Positions 47,481 to 59,993 of a DNA stretch of 64,000 bases are shown piece after piece. Below the pieces are notes generated by a model that was given only the letters and a program-made list of their open reading frames with translations, ran no database searches and was not told where the DNA came from. Both the position numbers and the translations under genes were made by a program. The DNA is from Nageia nagi (lineage: Eukaryota; Pinophyta). The stretch covers positions 72,354,001 to 72,418,000 of the forward strand of contig JBITNC010000001.1 in NCBI GenBank assembly GCA_050084985.1, read 5' to 3'. The first letter of the stretch is position 1. The number at the start of each line of letters is the position of its first letter.

Positions 47481-49189
47481 GAAGGTTTTGCTGCAGTACC
47501 TATGCATATGGCTCAAGGAAAAGCTTGGAAGAATGTTGAACAACTTTGCAAAAGACATTAACATTAGACCATTTCTTGTAAATATCTAGAATGTTTCTGT
47601 ATTTTTGTAATTTTTTGCCGCTATGTTTAATGAGCTTTTGCTCTTTGCTTTATATAGACTTGGAGAAGTCTAATTTTGAATTCACCTTGGTGAGAGAACT
47701 TAAGCCGACATGTACATGAGATAATGTACGATTCAAAGTATTACATAAGTTGATTTCTAAAAATGGCCAAAGTGGATCCAAAATTGACAGTTTACACAAA
47801 TCAAATAAACACTTAAATAAATACATTTTAAATAACAAAAAAATAAATTTAAATGTTTCGAAAAACATATAGTTAGAGAAATGTCTCTGCACTAAGTTTT
47901 ACTTAGTTCATGATAGTATCATAACTATAAGACTTTTATGTCCATCAAGATTCAACAGTGAGTTACTGTTTTCTCTTACATCACTTATACAAAGGCACAA
48001 TAAATATAAGAGAAAAACATAAACTTGTAAATGATAGTACAATTTTAAGTGTATTGTAAAATTTAGACACTCTTTAAGATGCTTGAAGTACTTCATGGTA
48101 GCCGATGTATGTTTAACTGGAACTGCTGGGATGAATGAAATGACCTTACTTTATCCCGTAACTCGTTATGCCAGGAAGTTTGAACAAATGTACCTATGCT
48201 AACTGTTTAATTTTGCTTTCAAAATTTATAGCAAGTGATTGAAAATGCCTTGATGCCAAATATGTTTTTCAAAATTACATCAAAATTTTGTTGATATTCT
48301 CAATTCCTACTATATGCTTTTTATTGAAATGGAGTTTACAGCAATTACATTAGGCGGTTGTGTGTCTAGTATGTTATGTTAATCCTTTTCTGTTCCTAAT
48401 AGCATCCATCTACCTTGCCATTATTTGTGAGATTCATCCTGGCTTCATGTTCTAAAGGGGCTAGAGCAATTCATTTGGAGTAAAAGGGAAATTTTCCATA
48501 TCTAATTCTAGAGGAAGTCAAAGTCGCATCTATGATGTTTTGTGCCTGAAATTAATGGAGGCCACACAAAAATAGCAAAAACATTTGGTGAAATTCATTT
48601 TTAAATGGTACCAATGAAGATGATCATTCAAAACAAAGCTTCTTGTAGAGAATATAGTGAAGTTGCACTTGACACTAGTCATGTCATAGCTTCATATTTG
48701 ATATTGCATCTCAAAGACAAACGAATTGAGTGAGACCTAAAAAGATCTGTATAGAAGATTAAAATTCACTATGCACTTAGTTTGGCTTGAGTTATCAATA
48801 AGGTGTCCTAGGAAATTATGAAGTATTGAATCCCATTGTAATTTGAACTGCATGGCATGAAAAGTGTATTGATGCATTTATAGTTGTTCTCTATTTAGAT
48901 CATTCGCTGTTGTTGCCTTTGAAATGCAGGAGAAATCTTTTTGCCAGTTTGCTTACAATTTGATATAGTACTGAAAAATATATTTTTTGATGTTTGATAT
49001 ATCCCTGAAAAGAAAGTTGGAGGCATAAGTCGCATGGACAAAGTTTATAGCAAGCTTGAGACATGAAAGGTAGCCCAAATCTTTTGATGGTGGGTGGGCA
49101 TTTTCTTATGTTGTGAATGCATAGTTAGACATAATTACGAAACATTATGAGTCTGTCATGTAGTGATTGCTTTTTTTCTTTTTCTTTTT

Positions 49190-49560
49190 TCGAGTTGCAT
49201 TAGCCAAGGATGAGCAAGAAAATTGCATATTTGGGAATATTCTGAAGTTTTACCTAGTTTTGATTAGGTTTTCATTAGTTTATCAAAAACTAGCAACTTG
49301 GTGAAACATTGCGGAATCTCTCTCCCCCTCTCTCTCTTTATATATATGTGTGTGTGTGTTTTTTTTTCTGTTCTTTTTTTACCTTTCCTCTATATGTAAC
49401 TTCATTTGTTGTGATTGAAGTTTTTTATTGAGTTGCATTAGCCAAATATAAGCGAGAGACATCACATATTCTGGAATATTCTTGAATGTTACCTAGGTTT
49501 TGATGAATTTTTGGCTAGTTTTGAAAAAGTCAGCAAGTTCAATTAGTTTTTAAAAAACTT
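49190..49560 (+). repeat. Two ~110-base direct repeats around a microsatellite
   Basis: GAGTTGCATTAGCCAA..GAATATTCTKGAA.KTTTACCTAG.TTTTGAT recurs at about 49193 and 49431. Between them lie CT, TA and TG runs (49321-49360). It may be the ends of a small decayed element or a tandem duplication. Confidence 0.45.
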
Positions 49561-50125
49561 CTATGTTCTCTTTCTTGAGTTTTTGAAATGTGTTGATCTC
49601 AATTATTGGGGAAGTCCAAATTTCACATCTTATTTCATTTAGCTGACTTGAAGTTGATAAGTTTGTTTGAATTAATTGATCTTCGACACTCTCTTAGTCT
49701 TCTTTTGTGAGGAAACTGCAGACTTATTTCTATAACCTTAATGGGGCCATCCAGTGTCATAAAATAATTGAAGGACATTTGTTTTTCTCTTACCTATCTA
49801 CCATTTGTATTAAAATTTCTTATTAAGATATAGAAGAATATCTTTTCTGTTTTTTTAGATGTCATGTGGCATATCCTGAAAATTTTCCTGTGAAGAAGAT
49901 CAAGAACTTTTTTTGAACTTTGGATCAAATCTCAGTTTACTCGTTCGTGTAAACATTAAGTTTACTGAGTTGTTATTAATCTTTTAAACTATGTTTCTGT
50001 AATTACATATTCAATAATGACAATATCCTTGATATCTAAAATTTTTATATATAGTTTGGGATTCCTTGTAATATCTTGTTGGTTCCAATGCCTCTTTCAA
50101 ATGTTCTAACACAATGTTCATACAG

Positions 50126-50181
50126 GCTGCAATCAAAACTATTGGAGATGATGATAAATACTTTTCAAGGGTTTCATTGAG
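50126..50181 (+). CDS. GCP4: GCP4 exon e (internal)
   Basis: Eighteen codons plus two bases: AAIKTIGDDDKYFSRVSL and the first two bases of Arg. It matches the conserved KTI...DKYFSRVSLR of plant GCP4. Acceptor TCATACAG, donor GTTTGA. The split codon is completed by the next exon's first base. Confidence 0.9.
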
Positions 50182-50350
50182 GTTTGAACATAATTAAATT
50201 CTGATGTGGTTCAAGAGCACATAATATCCTTCTTGTTCCTTCTGTTTAACAATGATCAGAAATATGTGCTAGTTATTTGCTAGCCTTTTTGGCAATATTT
50301 AATCTGATGGAGGACCAGCTTCAGTCTAAAGCTTTGAGATGTTCTTGCAG

Positions 50351-50545
50351 GATGCCTGCCTTGGAAACCTCTCAAGGAGACACGTCAAAACTGAGAGCCG
50401 TTGGTGATAGAAGTTCTGGGACCTTGTCCAATATATATGGAAGTTCTTCAGCGAGTTCATTGTTGGATGGTTGGGATGGTATTGCAATAGAATACAGTGT
50501 TGATTGGCCCCTGCAGCTTCTTTTTACACGAGAAGTTCTTGCCAA
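50351..50545 (+). CDS. GCP4: GCP4 exon f (internal)
   Basis: It completes Arg, then MPALETSQGDTSKLRAVGDR, a variable Ser/Gly-rich linker, and the conserved LLDGWDGIAIEYSVDWPLQL then LFTREVLAK. The last part matches the Spc97/Spc98 C-terminal GCP domain start (DGWD.IALEYSVDWP.QL.FT.EVL). Acceptor TTCTTGCAG, donor GTAAGA; the Lys codon is split. Confidence 0.92.
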
Positions 50546-50701
50546 GTAAGATTATCTTTTCTGCTTATAATTATACTTGATTTTTACTTGTCTGATTAGT
50601 TCTGATTATTGTGGGATGAGCTGCTTTGAGGTACTGCTGTTTCATTTATGGGTTCAACAAACACTTTCATGGCACATCTAAATTGGGAAACTATTCTGCA
50701 G

Positions 50702-50927
50702 GTATTGTAAAATATTTCAGTATATGTTCCGTCTTAAACGTATTCAACTTGAACTGGAAAAGTCATGGGCGGAAGCAATGCAACAAGATCATGCAGATTC
50801 TTCACGTCAACGTAAAGATCGTACAAATAGCCTTATTGCCAAACAACGCCGACAACAGCGCATGCCAATGTGGCGAGTTCGACAGCATATGACTTATTTG
50901 ATTACTAATTTACAGTTCTATATACAG
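50702..50927 (+). CDS. GCP4: GCP4 exon g (internal)
   Basis: 75 codons after one base: YCKIFQYMFRLKRIQLELEK then SWAEAMQQDH, a basic linker, and QRMPMWRVRQHMTYLITNLQ then FYIQ. It matches the GCP C-terminal domain, which contacts gamma-tubulin. Acceptor ATTCTGCAG, donor GTAAGT. The conserved FRLKR..LELE and MWRVR.HM stretches make the assignment firm. Confidence 0.93.
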
Positions 50928-53191
50928 GTAAGTTTATTTTCACAATTTTTGTAACTTGCATATTCCCAGTCCTAAAAACTGAGTCACGTTTTGTGGAAAG
51001 GGGAAATTTGCTGGAAAGGTCCTTTTAAATTAACTAAATTTTATGTATCGAATGTAGGTTTATAGCTTTTCTGGTATTTCCTTGATTTCATGCTTTCATA
51101 TTACTTCCTGTATGTTCCTGACCCTACTTCTATTCTTAGCTCTTGATTTTTTTATTTTTCCTTTTATTTGTTGCTTCAAGGCTGGCATTTGTCACCATGA
51201 GTTAGCCTTTTTGTGTTTATGGTTAGCATTTATTTTTGAACTATGTGGTCTTAAGATCTGAAATCTAGAAGCAATCTGAAGAACCAGATCTCAAATTTCT
51301 GATTCTACTGTGATATATCAGACATCAATCCATAGAAGAAATAAGGACATGGGCATTAAAGAAATAGGAAACCTTTTAATGTGCAAAAATGGACAGTATT
51401 AATTTGAACAAGGAATTTAATTAATATGGGAACTATATACAATGATATCTGAAAAGAGACTTGAGATTTTGACAAATTGTTTCTTACAATTGAACATGTC
51501 CTTGTAGAATGACTCATGAAGAGACACTGTTGGGTTATGAAGTAGTTCATCTTTCAATAGGTACTGGAAATTGACATCATTCTTTTAACTGTTTCTGTTT
51601 GTTTAGCATTGATGCAGAAGACGATATTAGTTGACAGTTTTGGCAGTTTTAATGGGTCAACTTGATGGGCTCATATTCTTTGATATTTGTCAAATTCTTA
51701 AAATTGCATCCATTTTAAAAACCAGCAGGTTGTTGGCCAGTTAACTAGAGGGATGGTTTCCTTAAATTTATAAATACAAATTGATCATCATGGATTTTGG
51801 CATCTCAGTTTGCAGGACCATTCAACGTCCACATGGATTATTTACTTCTCTCCTTTGGTAGCAATTTGAATCATTCGACACTTCAAATTCCTGGACAAAG
51901 GAAATGAAATATAAGATTGAAGTATTGTGAGATAATTAAGAATATGACTATCTAGACTGCATCATATCATTCAATGCTTATAACATGGAGAGACTAATTA
52001 TTGATTTTCTCTTTGTGCAAGGTTTGGCACTGGCAATGTAGACAGGAAAATAACAATGTATTAAGATACATACAATTAATTGTGTCTATGGAATGAAGAT
52101 AAAGTAATAGCTAATTTCTAAATGTAGTATAGAGATCTAGCAATTAGGGTTTTGCAAATTGACAAGAGGACATACATTGAACTTACTTGGATGATGGGGG
52201 ATTAGAAGCTTTCTGGTGGACAATTTGTGTTCATGGAGGGCAAACCCTAGTTGTAGCCAATTTGGATAACTCTAAAGATAATTTAAGAAATAATAATCTT
52301 GAAGATGATCTTAAAAATGATAATTTTGAAAAGAATTTTTCTTAGATGATGCTCGGAGTGATATGTGGACATTCTGGAATGACATGGTTCAACCACTAGG
52401 GTTACTGAGGCCAAGGACTAGAGTTTTCACGTTTTAGGCCTATAGTGTTAGAGTGTTGGGCATTTTGGGTCTAGGTGTTAGTAAATACACATGGATTGGC
52501 TCATAACACTCTTTTTAAGTTCTCTTGCATCAAAATTGTGCTTGTGTAACTTTCATTCACTTATTTTTTTAAAAATTTGTTTAATGTTGTGGTCTGCTTC
52601 TGGGAGGTGGTGGAAATGGGTGTTGCACTCTCCATTACTGAGTATTCTCCATGGAGTGAGGCCTTCCATATTTCCTTGGCTTAAGGGGGCTGAGATGTTG
52701 GCATACAAATCTTTTAGTTTTTTCCACTGGTCACCAACCATGGGGTCATGATTTGGTTTTATATTATCCATTCATTTTATGATTTCTTTTCCAGTAAAAT
52801 ATGATATATTCTCAATTTCTCAGATCCCTTGAATTCCACCACATATATTGCCAAAACAAACTAGTTGATCCTTTGCCTTCCTGCATGCCTAATCGTTTTG
52901 TCATAATATACGGGTAAGATGGCATGACCCATCCTGTCTTGTTTCTTATCTTTCAACTTCTCCTAAGAATTGCCTATCTTATTGAAAGTATCTCTGGATA
53001 TTAGCCTATTATACTTTTCTACGAGTAAGTTATCTAGTAATTCTGGAACACTTAAGTTTTCAACTGGTTTTCAACATGCCTGGTGACATCTATACGAAAG
53101 CTATATTTTTTTATTTCCAAAGAAATGAATTTATTACACTTTTTGTGAAGATAAAATAGCCTGTTGAAATCAGCTAGTTTGATAATGGCAG
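50928..53191 (+). other. GCP4: GCP4 intron (2,264 bases)
   Basis: Non-coding. 52030-52450 is the second copy of the dispersed repeat found at 47030-47480. The acceptor is GATAATGGCAG. Nothing else is recognised. Confidence 0.6.
52030..52450 (+). repeat. Dispersed repeat, copy 2
   Basis: Diverged direct copy of 47030-47480 in a different intron of the same gene. See that entry for shared stretches. Confidence 0.5.
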
Positions 53192-53280
53192 GTTGATGTG
53201 ATTGAATCCCAATGGAACCTTTTGCAAGAGCGTGTTGAAGCATCTAAAGATTTTACTGAGCTTGCTAGATATCATCAAGA
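53192..53280 (+). CDS. GCP4: GCP4 exon h (last visible)
   Basis: 29 codons plus two bases: VDVIESQWNLLQERVEASKD then FTELARYHQ and the start of Glu. It matches VDVIESQW..LQ....S.DFTEL...HQE. Donor GTGAGC. The next family residues (a YLSAL-like start) are not found before the window end, so the following intron exceeds 10.7 kb. Confidence 0.9.
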
Positions 53281-53781
53281 GTGAGCACAACCTTTTTCCT
53301 CTTATTATGCTTGCAGTTTTGTTTCTTTTTGTTTTAATGATCATTGACAACTATTACAAAAAACAATGACACTAGACTAAAATGTGCTGACAATGAATCA
53401 TCTAGCAGATGCAAAGGCAAAGCCTATTAGAAATTGGGAAAAGTAGATATGTATTCATATTAATTTTTTATTCGAGTCTAATCTATTTATGACACAATCT
53501 TGATGGTTGAATAATGTTTTTGTGAGCTATTCAAGTCTAATGGTTTTGTGAGCTTCATTTTTGTATGCTTTTGTGAATTGTTCAGAAGTTGATTCTTTTT
53601 TTTGTTAACGAATCACTCTTTGGGTTCCTTTGCCCTCCTCTTTGCTTGCTTGCTTGACTGTCTGAATCATTGTTTACAAATTTGGCAAATAAACGCCAAA
53701 TTTGGCAAATTTTCCTACCAGCTGAAATTTCCTCAAAAAAATGCCAAGTAAACCATTTTTTCTTACAAAATACAATATATG

Positions 53782-53836
<55 letters not shown>

Positions 53837-54379
53837 ATATACCTATATACGTATATGTATATACGTATATATACATATACGTATATATGTATACATATAT
53901 ACATTTATATTAAATTCACCAAGTTAACTGGTCAAACCATGAAATTTGACGAATTTGGCATATCTCCCATATTTGGTGAATTTAATGTATATACGTCGAA
54001 AAAACAGTGAAAAAACAAATACAACACAAATTTGCTAAAAGACAGCACCAACACATGTTTTTTTGTCTTTTTTAATGTACCATGTATTTTTGTGGAATTT
54101 GCCTTTTTTTCCTGCATTTTTTCTGTTTTTTATCTGACTTTGCTGTTTTTTGTGCCATGAAGTTTTCCCTTTTTTTCCAAACTTTTTGGTGAATTTTAAA
54201 TTTGGCCCTGGGCTGTATTTTCAAAAAACTGTATTTTTAAACTGTGATTTGAACTATAGATTTTGTCATTAATTCTCTTATATGGGCTTTTCTTTTTTAA
54301 TCTGACATAACTTTATCTGTCTTTTTAACTGGTCATTAATTATTTTGTAATGGCTAATTTATTATGAGATCCAAGGAAG
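53281..54379 (+). other. GCP4: Start of the next GCP4 intron
   Basis: No exon is recognised. It holds short AATTTGGCAAAT / GCCAAATTTGGC palindromic motifs on both sides of the microsatellite at 53771-53905 and T-rich sequence to 54360. Confidence 0.45.
53771..53905. repeat. AT/ATAC microsatellite
   Basis: A run of alternating TA with ATGTAT, ATACGT and ATACAT variants, about 135 bases. Tyr/Ile-rich open frames on both strands across it are artefacts of the repeat. The flanks share a degenerate CCAAATTTGGC motif. Confidence 0.9.
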
Positions 54380-56173
54380 GTGTTGTTGCTTGTTCAGGGA
54401 TTACATAAATTTGATGCAAATACTTCCAAAGATTCAACTTTTTTTTCTCTCCTTGAGCATTCCTTGGACCATGAGGATTCTTTATTGCATCCATTTATTG
54501 ATGGTCTTACCTTTTGCCATTTCAATTCAATTGTTTCCTTAAATAATGCTAGTTGTGAAAAGTAAAAAACTCATGATATGGTAATTGATGAGGAATCTTC
54601 TATATGTAATGATGTTGTTGAAGATCCTTTCATAAAAGGTGAAAGATATATTCATTTGAAGGTCCTTTTCATAGTTGGAAATAGATATACAATGGATGCT
54701 TATTTCCAGCAAGATATCTCTCTTTCTTTCCTTGATAAGAATTTGTTTTCAGGCATAAAGTATTTTCTTATGTTATTTGGAGGTCACTTGTTGAAGAACA
54801 TGATGGAAGAGATGAGATTATTTTTATAAGCATATTGGTACATTGTAATTTCCCATGTTTCAATCTTCCATGTGTATATATGTGTGGTGTGGTGTGTGGT
54901 TTGCATTTTTAAGCTTTGTGGCTAAGTGTGGTATTTTATTTAAAAGAAAATGATAAAATAGGAAAGAGGGAGTTGTAAGGGACTGTGTTAGGAGACATTT
55001 TAATTTTTATTTGCAAAATAAACTTAATTCATAATGGATGCCTTGGGAATAGTCGACGAAGAATTAGAACAAGATGCTATAAAAGGGGGCTAGGCATCTC
55101 ATTTGGGTATGCATTTGTTATTTGGTATTTATGATTTGGAGAATCTGAGTGATTCTAAGAGACAAGGTTGATCCTCGCTTGTCTCTTTTGCATGATTTGA
55201 CCTGATCCGTCTCATCAAAAGAGCTCAATTTGATAGACAAGGTTGGCCCTTGCTATTGAATTGAATCCAAGGGTTACTCCCTTGGTTATTTAGTTGGCAA
55301 ATCCACCCTAGGGTTTGCACTTGAACATTATTGAATTACTTTGTTGGGCAGATATCTGAAGAAATCAGCTATTGAGAGCCTTGGCCATAGGGTTTACTAC
55401 CAATCTAGTGACATTTCAGCAGATTCTGGGTGACCAGAGACAGATTTTGTATCAGGAAAGATTATTGGCAGCTGATTATTAATATTTTTCAGCCGTATAT
55501 TATACGGCCAGCTTGAAAGACTGTATGGTACAGATCTGATAATTTATGAGTTGATCCATTTGATGTAAATGTCTTATTTTCAGATCTAATACGAATCAGA
55601 ATTTATTGGCCGCCTTTGTCAGATCTACTGTGATTATGCAAATTTATGCATAGATTTATCAGATCAGAATTTTATTTGAGTGTGTCATAATTTTGTTGTG
55701 CAAAGATTTCAATATTTTGCTAAAGTTTGGTAGAATTATAGATCAAGATCATCATATACACATTAAGGGATAAACATCAATTATATGTCATGGAAAGAAT
55801 ATAGAACTCTTGATACTTCTATTACATGGGAGAATTAGACTAATAGGTATGTAGTTCTTGGTGCAAGCACTACATTTAACAATTATTTTGAGTCTTTAGT
55901 TCAGCATGGGAAAGGAGTATCAAATTATTCTCAAACTATTAATGTATAGGATGAGGTTTGTAAGACTACTCTTGCTTACAATTTCAAGCATAAAAAGGTT
56001 ATGAGAATGTTCTTCATGATGTGGTTAATTTCATCAAGCATAACATTTTTTTTCATGTTAAGGTTGAATATGTAATTCATGAGGATTTGTGTGATGGGAC
56101 ACTTGGTTGTATTACTTCTATGATCAAGGATAATACTAGTTAGGATATGTTTTCTTTTCATGTTGAGGTGGAT
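54380..56173 (+). pseudogene. Degenerate LTR-element reading frame, part 1, with an LTR-like segment
   Basis: Open stretches at 54380-54565 and 54578-54829, and again from about 55960 (FHDVVNFIKHN, VEYVIHEDLCDGTLG), are followed by HVEVDDMVMDP at the LINE insertion. The sequence AGGAAAGAGGGAGT directly before TGTAAGGGACTG (54974) looks like a polypurine tract plus LTR start, with a TATAAAAGGGGG box near 55079. No known domain is recognised. The frame resumes at 58075 beyond the LINE. Confidence 0.4.
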
Positions 56174-56192
56174 GATATGGTTATGGATCCTC

Positions 56193-58055
56193 TCTTTTGA
56201 AAGAAAAGAAAGGAAAAGAAAATATATTAATGTTTGTGGTGACCAAAAGCAGTCAATGCGATCATGAGGTGCATATTTATAAAGCAGCATGTGGGACTCT
56301 AGATGGTCTTCACCAAAAACAAACTAAGAAGAACAATACAAAAATACAATAAAAGGGATAAGCCCTAAAAAGGAGTAACAGCCAAACAATAAAACAAAAT
56401 AATCAAGATTAGTCGAGGGGGAGGATTCTTATCTAAACAACTCGATTGGGCTCCCCTTGGGCTATGTTAATAGTGGCCACATCAATGTTGCTAGAGCTAA
56501 AGAAAGATGTGATCTGCTTAGACCGCAAACGAATAGGTTGTGGACAAAATCATTCTCTGGTGCATCGGATAGGTAGAGTCCTCTCTCATCTTCCTACGAG
56601 TTCCTTCCACCATGAAAGCTTGAAAGAATGAAGTAATTAGGGGATCACCTATTGGGTGTTGGGCATCAAATAAGAGACGTTTCCTGAGAAGGTACACTTC
56701 CTTGAGATGAGTGCCACACAACAATGGTCCGAGAATTGAAATAAGGTTGAGATCATGATAAGGGAGTCTCGTAAAAGGTAGTTGTATCATCGTTGAATCT
56801 CATACTAGACCGAGCACTTGAAGATGAAATGGTCCTCAATCTCTGACTCTAGCGAGCATAGTCAACAAACACTGTGCCAAAGGTGGGGGGTGATGGTCAT
56901 TGACTATTGGTCTTGGGAAAAAGATGGTGGTGTAAGGTTGAGAAGATGGCACAACTTGGATCTCATCCCCATAATGAAAAGGGGTACTAGAATCATTATT
57001 GTTACTCTACAAGCTGAAGTTTGACGAAGAGAATAAGCACCTTTGGTCTCTGACTCTTGGTGCATACACTATTCACTCTGTATACAGAGTCTTTTTAAGA
57101 CTTGTTTCAACTAAATTCCCTCCAGTAGTGTGGTAACGCATATGGAACCTAAGAGCCTAGCCCAAAGCTTGCTTCTTATGGGTAGCTAAGCATGACAAAA
57201 CCCTATTTGGCGAGCAACTTCACAAAAGAGGGTGGTTAGATATTCTTTAATGTGTTTTGTGTGGTGAGTTACTAGAAAGAGGTTCACATCTCCTAATCCA
57301 TTGTCCCTCCACTCTTAGTATGTGAGGGAGGCTTCTCTCTTTGTTCTCGATTCTCAAGGTTATTCCTCAGTCTAGTGTTAGGCTTTTGAATTCTTGACAC
57401 CATCTATTTTCATCAAAAGTTCCAATTATCCTTTAGAACACAACCCTCCCCATTATTACTTGGAATATCTGGCTCAGGAAAAGCCATCGCATATTTCGGA
57501 AAAAAAGAGTTTTTTAGAAGACAAGGTTTGGGACAAAGTCGGGATCCAATTGGCCAATATTTGAGAAGCCTTTTCCCAATCAACTTTGCATCTTGATAGG
57601 AAATCATCAACATTGGATTTTGGTAGCCCCTCTAGAAAGCATGGGAGCACAAAACTCAAACCCCTTATGCTTCAAACTAGAGCAATATTACTCCCACTAC
57701 ATCACCCCAATCTATTGCAGTTGGACACAATTACTTGTCCTAATCCTTCAATCCAATGGTCTTGTGATTATTAGCACTCGTATCTTTCAACTAAGCCTCT
57801 AATTTGTTCGCATCATCAGCTTGCGTATCTGCCTACCGTTCTTTGCTTGTTCTAGTTGATCCAATCGATTTGGCTTACAAAGTCTCCAATCTATCCTTTT
57901 TGCATCTCCCTTTGTTGGTCAGATTCACTTTTTGAAGATTCCTTTGTTGACGCTATCTTTTTTTACTCTTGTTGTTTCTAGATCTACTGTATATATAACA
58001 CACCATGTAAATACTCTTTAGGTAATCTAATATTTTTAAACTACCAAAAAAAAAA
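56193..58055 (+). mobile_element. 5'-truncated L1-type LINE with 19-base target duplication
   Basis: It is bounded by GATATGGTTATGGATCCTC (56174-56192) and GATATGGTTATAGATCCTC (58056-58074), identical but for one base. The right end is an A run (58046-58055), so it reads on the + strand. Near 57150-57320 the zf-RVT region that follows LINE reverse transcriptase is visible: KACFLWVAKHDKTLFGEQLH, then CVLCGELLERGSHLLIHC. Stops are present. The first ~600 bases do not read as LINE in this direction and may be inverted or from another insertion. Confidence 0.75.
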
Positions 58056-58074
58056 GATATGGTTATAGATCCTC

Positions 58075-59993
58075 ATATTTACACTTTTGATGATGGTGTC
58101 CTTGTTGAATATGTGGTTTCCTATGCGGTATCTTGTCATGGTGTGCTTTATTTACTTGGTTAGTTTTGTTATGAATCATTTGAAGATTTGAGAGGAGTGT
58201 TTTTACTTGATCCTAGTATTTTCTTAGGTTATAGATTTGGTCCCTTTTGGATAGGAATCTTTTGTTTTATGCATTTCCTAGTAGATTTTTGAAGATTATG
58301 GGATATAGTTACTTCCCCAGCAGATGGAATATATTTTTATGTAGATTATACTTCAGAAACAAAAAATCATCACTTATGCACCTCTCATTACATTTTGAAA
58401 TGCTAGCATGTTTGGGTTATTCATGATTAACCACTATATTGTCTATTGTTGGGTTGCTAGAAACTTCTCATCAAAGCAACATTATATATCTATGAGAAGT
58501 AAAAGATTGAAGATTACGAGTAGGGATCAACTATTCGAAAAGTGCAACAAAAGCATGGCAAATAAATACATATTGAAGGACTTAAAGGAATTGGGCAAGA
58601 TCTAGGAAATTGGAATAATTTGGAAGAATGTCAAAAATACCATGCAAGAAGAGAATGTGTTGTGGGAACCTTGGGCAAACTCAAGGATTTTGGAAAGTGG
58701 ATAGGGTGTGGCAAGCTATCTAAAAGCATGTGTGAGATCAAAGGCACAATATAGAAGCATAAAGACTTAGGAAAATGTTCTAGCTCTAAGGACAAAACTT
58801 TTTGAAGAATGAAAGCATGTTATGACTCCTTATCTGGCCTATATTTTTTCAGTTTATGTGCAATGGTGCCATTATTAGAAATAGTATCATGTAAACAAGA
58901 GCACATGTAATACTTTATCACCGTTTGAAAATTATATATCTTAATTACCTATTACAAATATTGGGAGGCTTTGCCTTCTATAAGAAGTTTTGGAGAATAT
59001 GAGATCTTGAATTGGCTTTTGGAGACTATCTCTGAAGAGGCCAACATCTTTTGACTTCTATTGATCGATATTTTAGATTTGACTATTTTGAGTTTTTCTT
59101 CAATGGGCATTACATGTGGGTTCATTATAATATATTTTTTTGTTACGATGAAGGATATATGTAGTAATGGAAAATCTTCAAATCTATCCATTTATTCCAT
59201 GGAGTTTGTGAAGCATATTGAGAATACTCATGAGGAGCCCCCTAACGTTATTGATTCATGTGAATCATATCTTTATTCAACATTTTGCATCATATGTGGA
59301 TTGTTAAGATGCATCTTATGAGGATTGTCATGTTTCTTACGATGTTATACAACTTTCAATTTATGTAGTGGAGGAATATGATATTTTGAGTGAGGATGTT
59401 AATGGTGATACTTTGGTAGAGTTATCTTTTGGTAATACTTTGTTAGAGTTATATATTGGTGACCTACATTTTGTTCCTTCTATTAGAGGAGGGTATCCTG
59501 AAGATTCTTCTTCCATCTTTGAGGTAGACTATTGTATTGGATTCTTTCTTACATCATGTGGATATTGACATTCTTGATTCTTTCATTGATTGTGTGAAAA
59601 GCATGGAATTTGATCTTCTTACATGTGTTTAAAGGGGGATTTCTCATTGGCCCTTTCTAAATATCACTCCTAAGATGAGCTTGATAGGATTTCTCTTGCT
59701 CGAAGTGATGTTCTTGTTGGAGATCGTGACAATCATATTGAGAGCTATTATTCTTCCAAGTTTTCTATGGCTACTTTGATCTCATTTTTAGGATTTGAAT
59801 TTCAATGAATACAACTAATGAAGATAATCATCACATTGATATATGGTTCTCCTCAACCACTTAGTAGCTATGATTTTTCGTTTGACCTTGGCAAAACTTG
59901 TGAGACTACTTTGTAGTTTTTCAAAGTTTCCATTAGGGGGAATGTTGGTCATCATGCCACCTTCTTGGACTTTAAGAAAACCATTGAGGGGAG
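58075..59993 (+). pseudogene. Degenerate LTR-element reading frame, part 2
   Basis: Continuing after the LINE: HIYTFDDGVLVEYVVSYAVS, then scattered open stretches (59061-59321, 59368-59568: VEEYDILSEDVNGDTLVELS) and NVGHHATFLDFKKTIEG up to the polypurine tract ATTGAGGGGAG (59983-59993). The frame therefore reads nearly to the 3' LTR. No pol or gag motif is recognised, so the element is probably non-autonomous. Confidence 0.4.

Larger units (their letters stand above)
46570..50125 (+). other. GCP4: GCP4 intron (3,556 bases)
   Basis: Non-coding. It contains a dispersed repeat (47030-47480) that recurs in a later intron, a pair of short direct repeats (49190-49560) and a CT/TATA/TG microsatellite (49321-49360). 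Otherwise nothing is recognised. Confidence 0.6.
7481..53280 (+). other. GCP4: Gamma-tubulin complex component 4 gene, internal part
   Basis: Eight exons (7481-7755, 8045-8125, 8232-8315, 46483-46569, 50126-50181, 50351-50545, 50702-50927, 53192-53280) encode about 364 residues collinear with the middle of plant GCP4. That protein is a Spc97/Spc98-family subunit of the gamma-tubulin ring complex, which nucleates microtubules. Exon phases agree across every junction, and all introns end in AG. All begin with GT except the 38-kb intron, which begins with GC. Both ends of the gene are outside the window. One reading-frame break is present in the first exon. Confidence 0.9.

Noticed and set aside
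53670-54010. Tyr/Ile-rich open frames on both strands
   Set aside because: They come from translating an AT/ATAC microsatellite.
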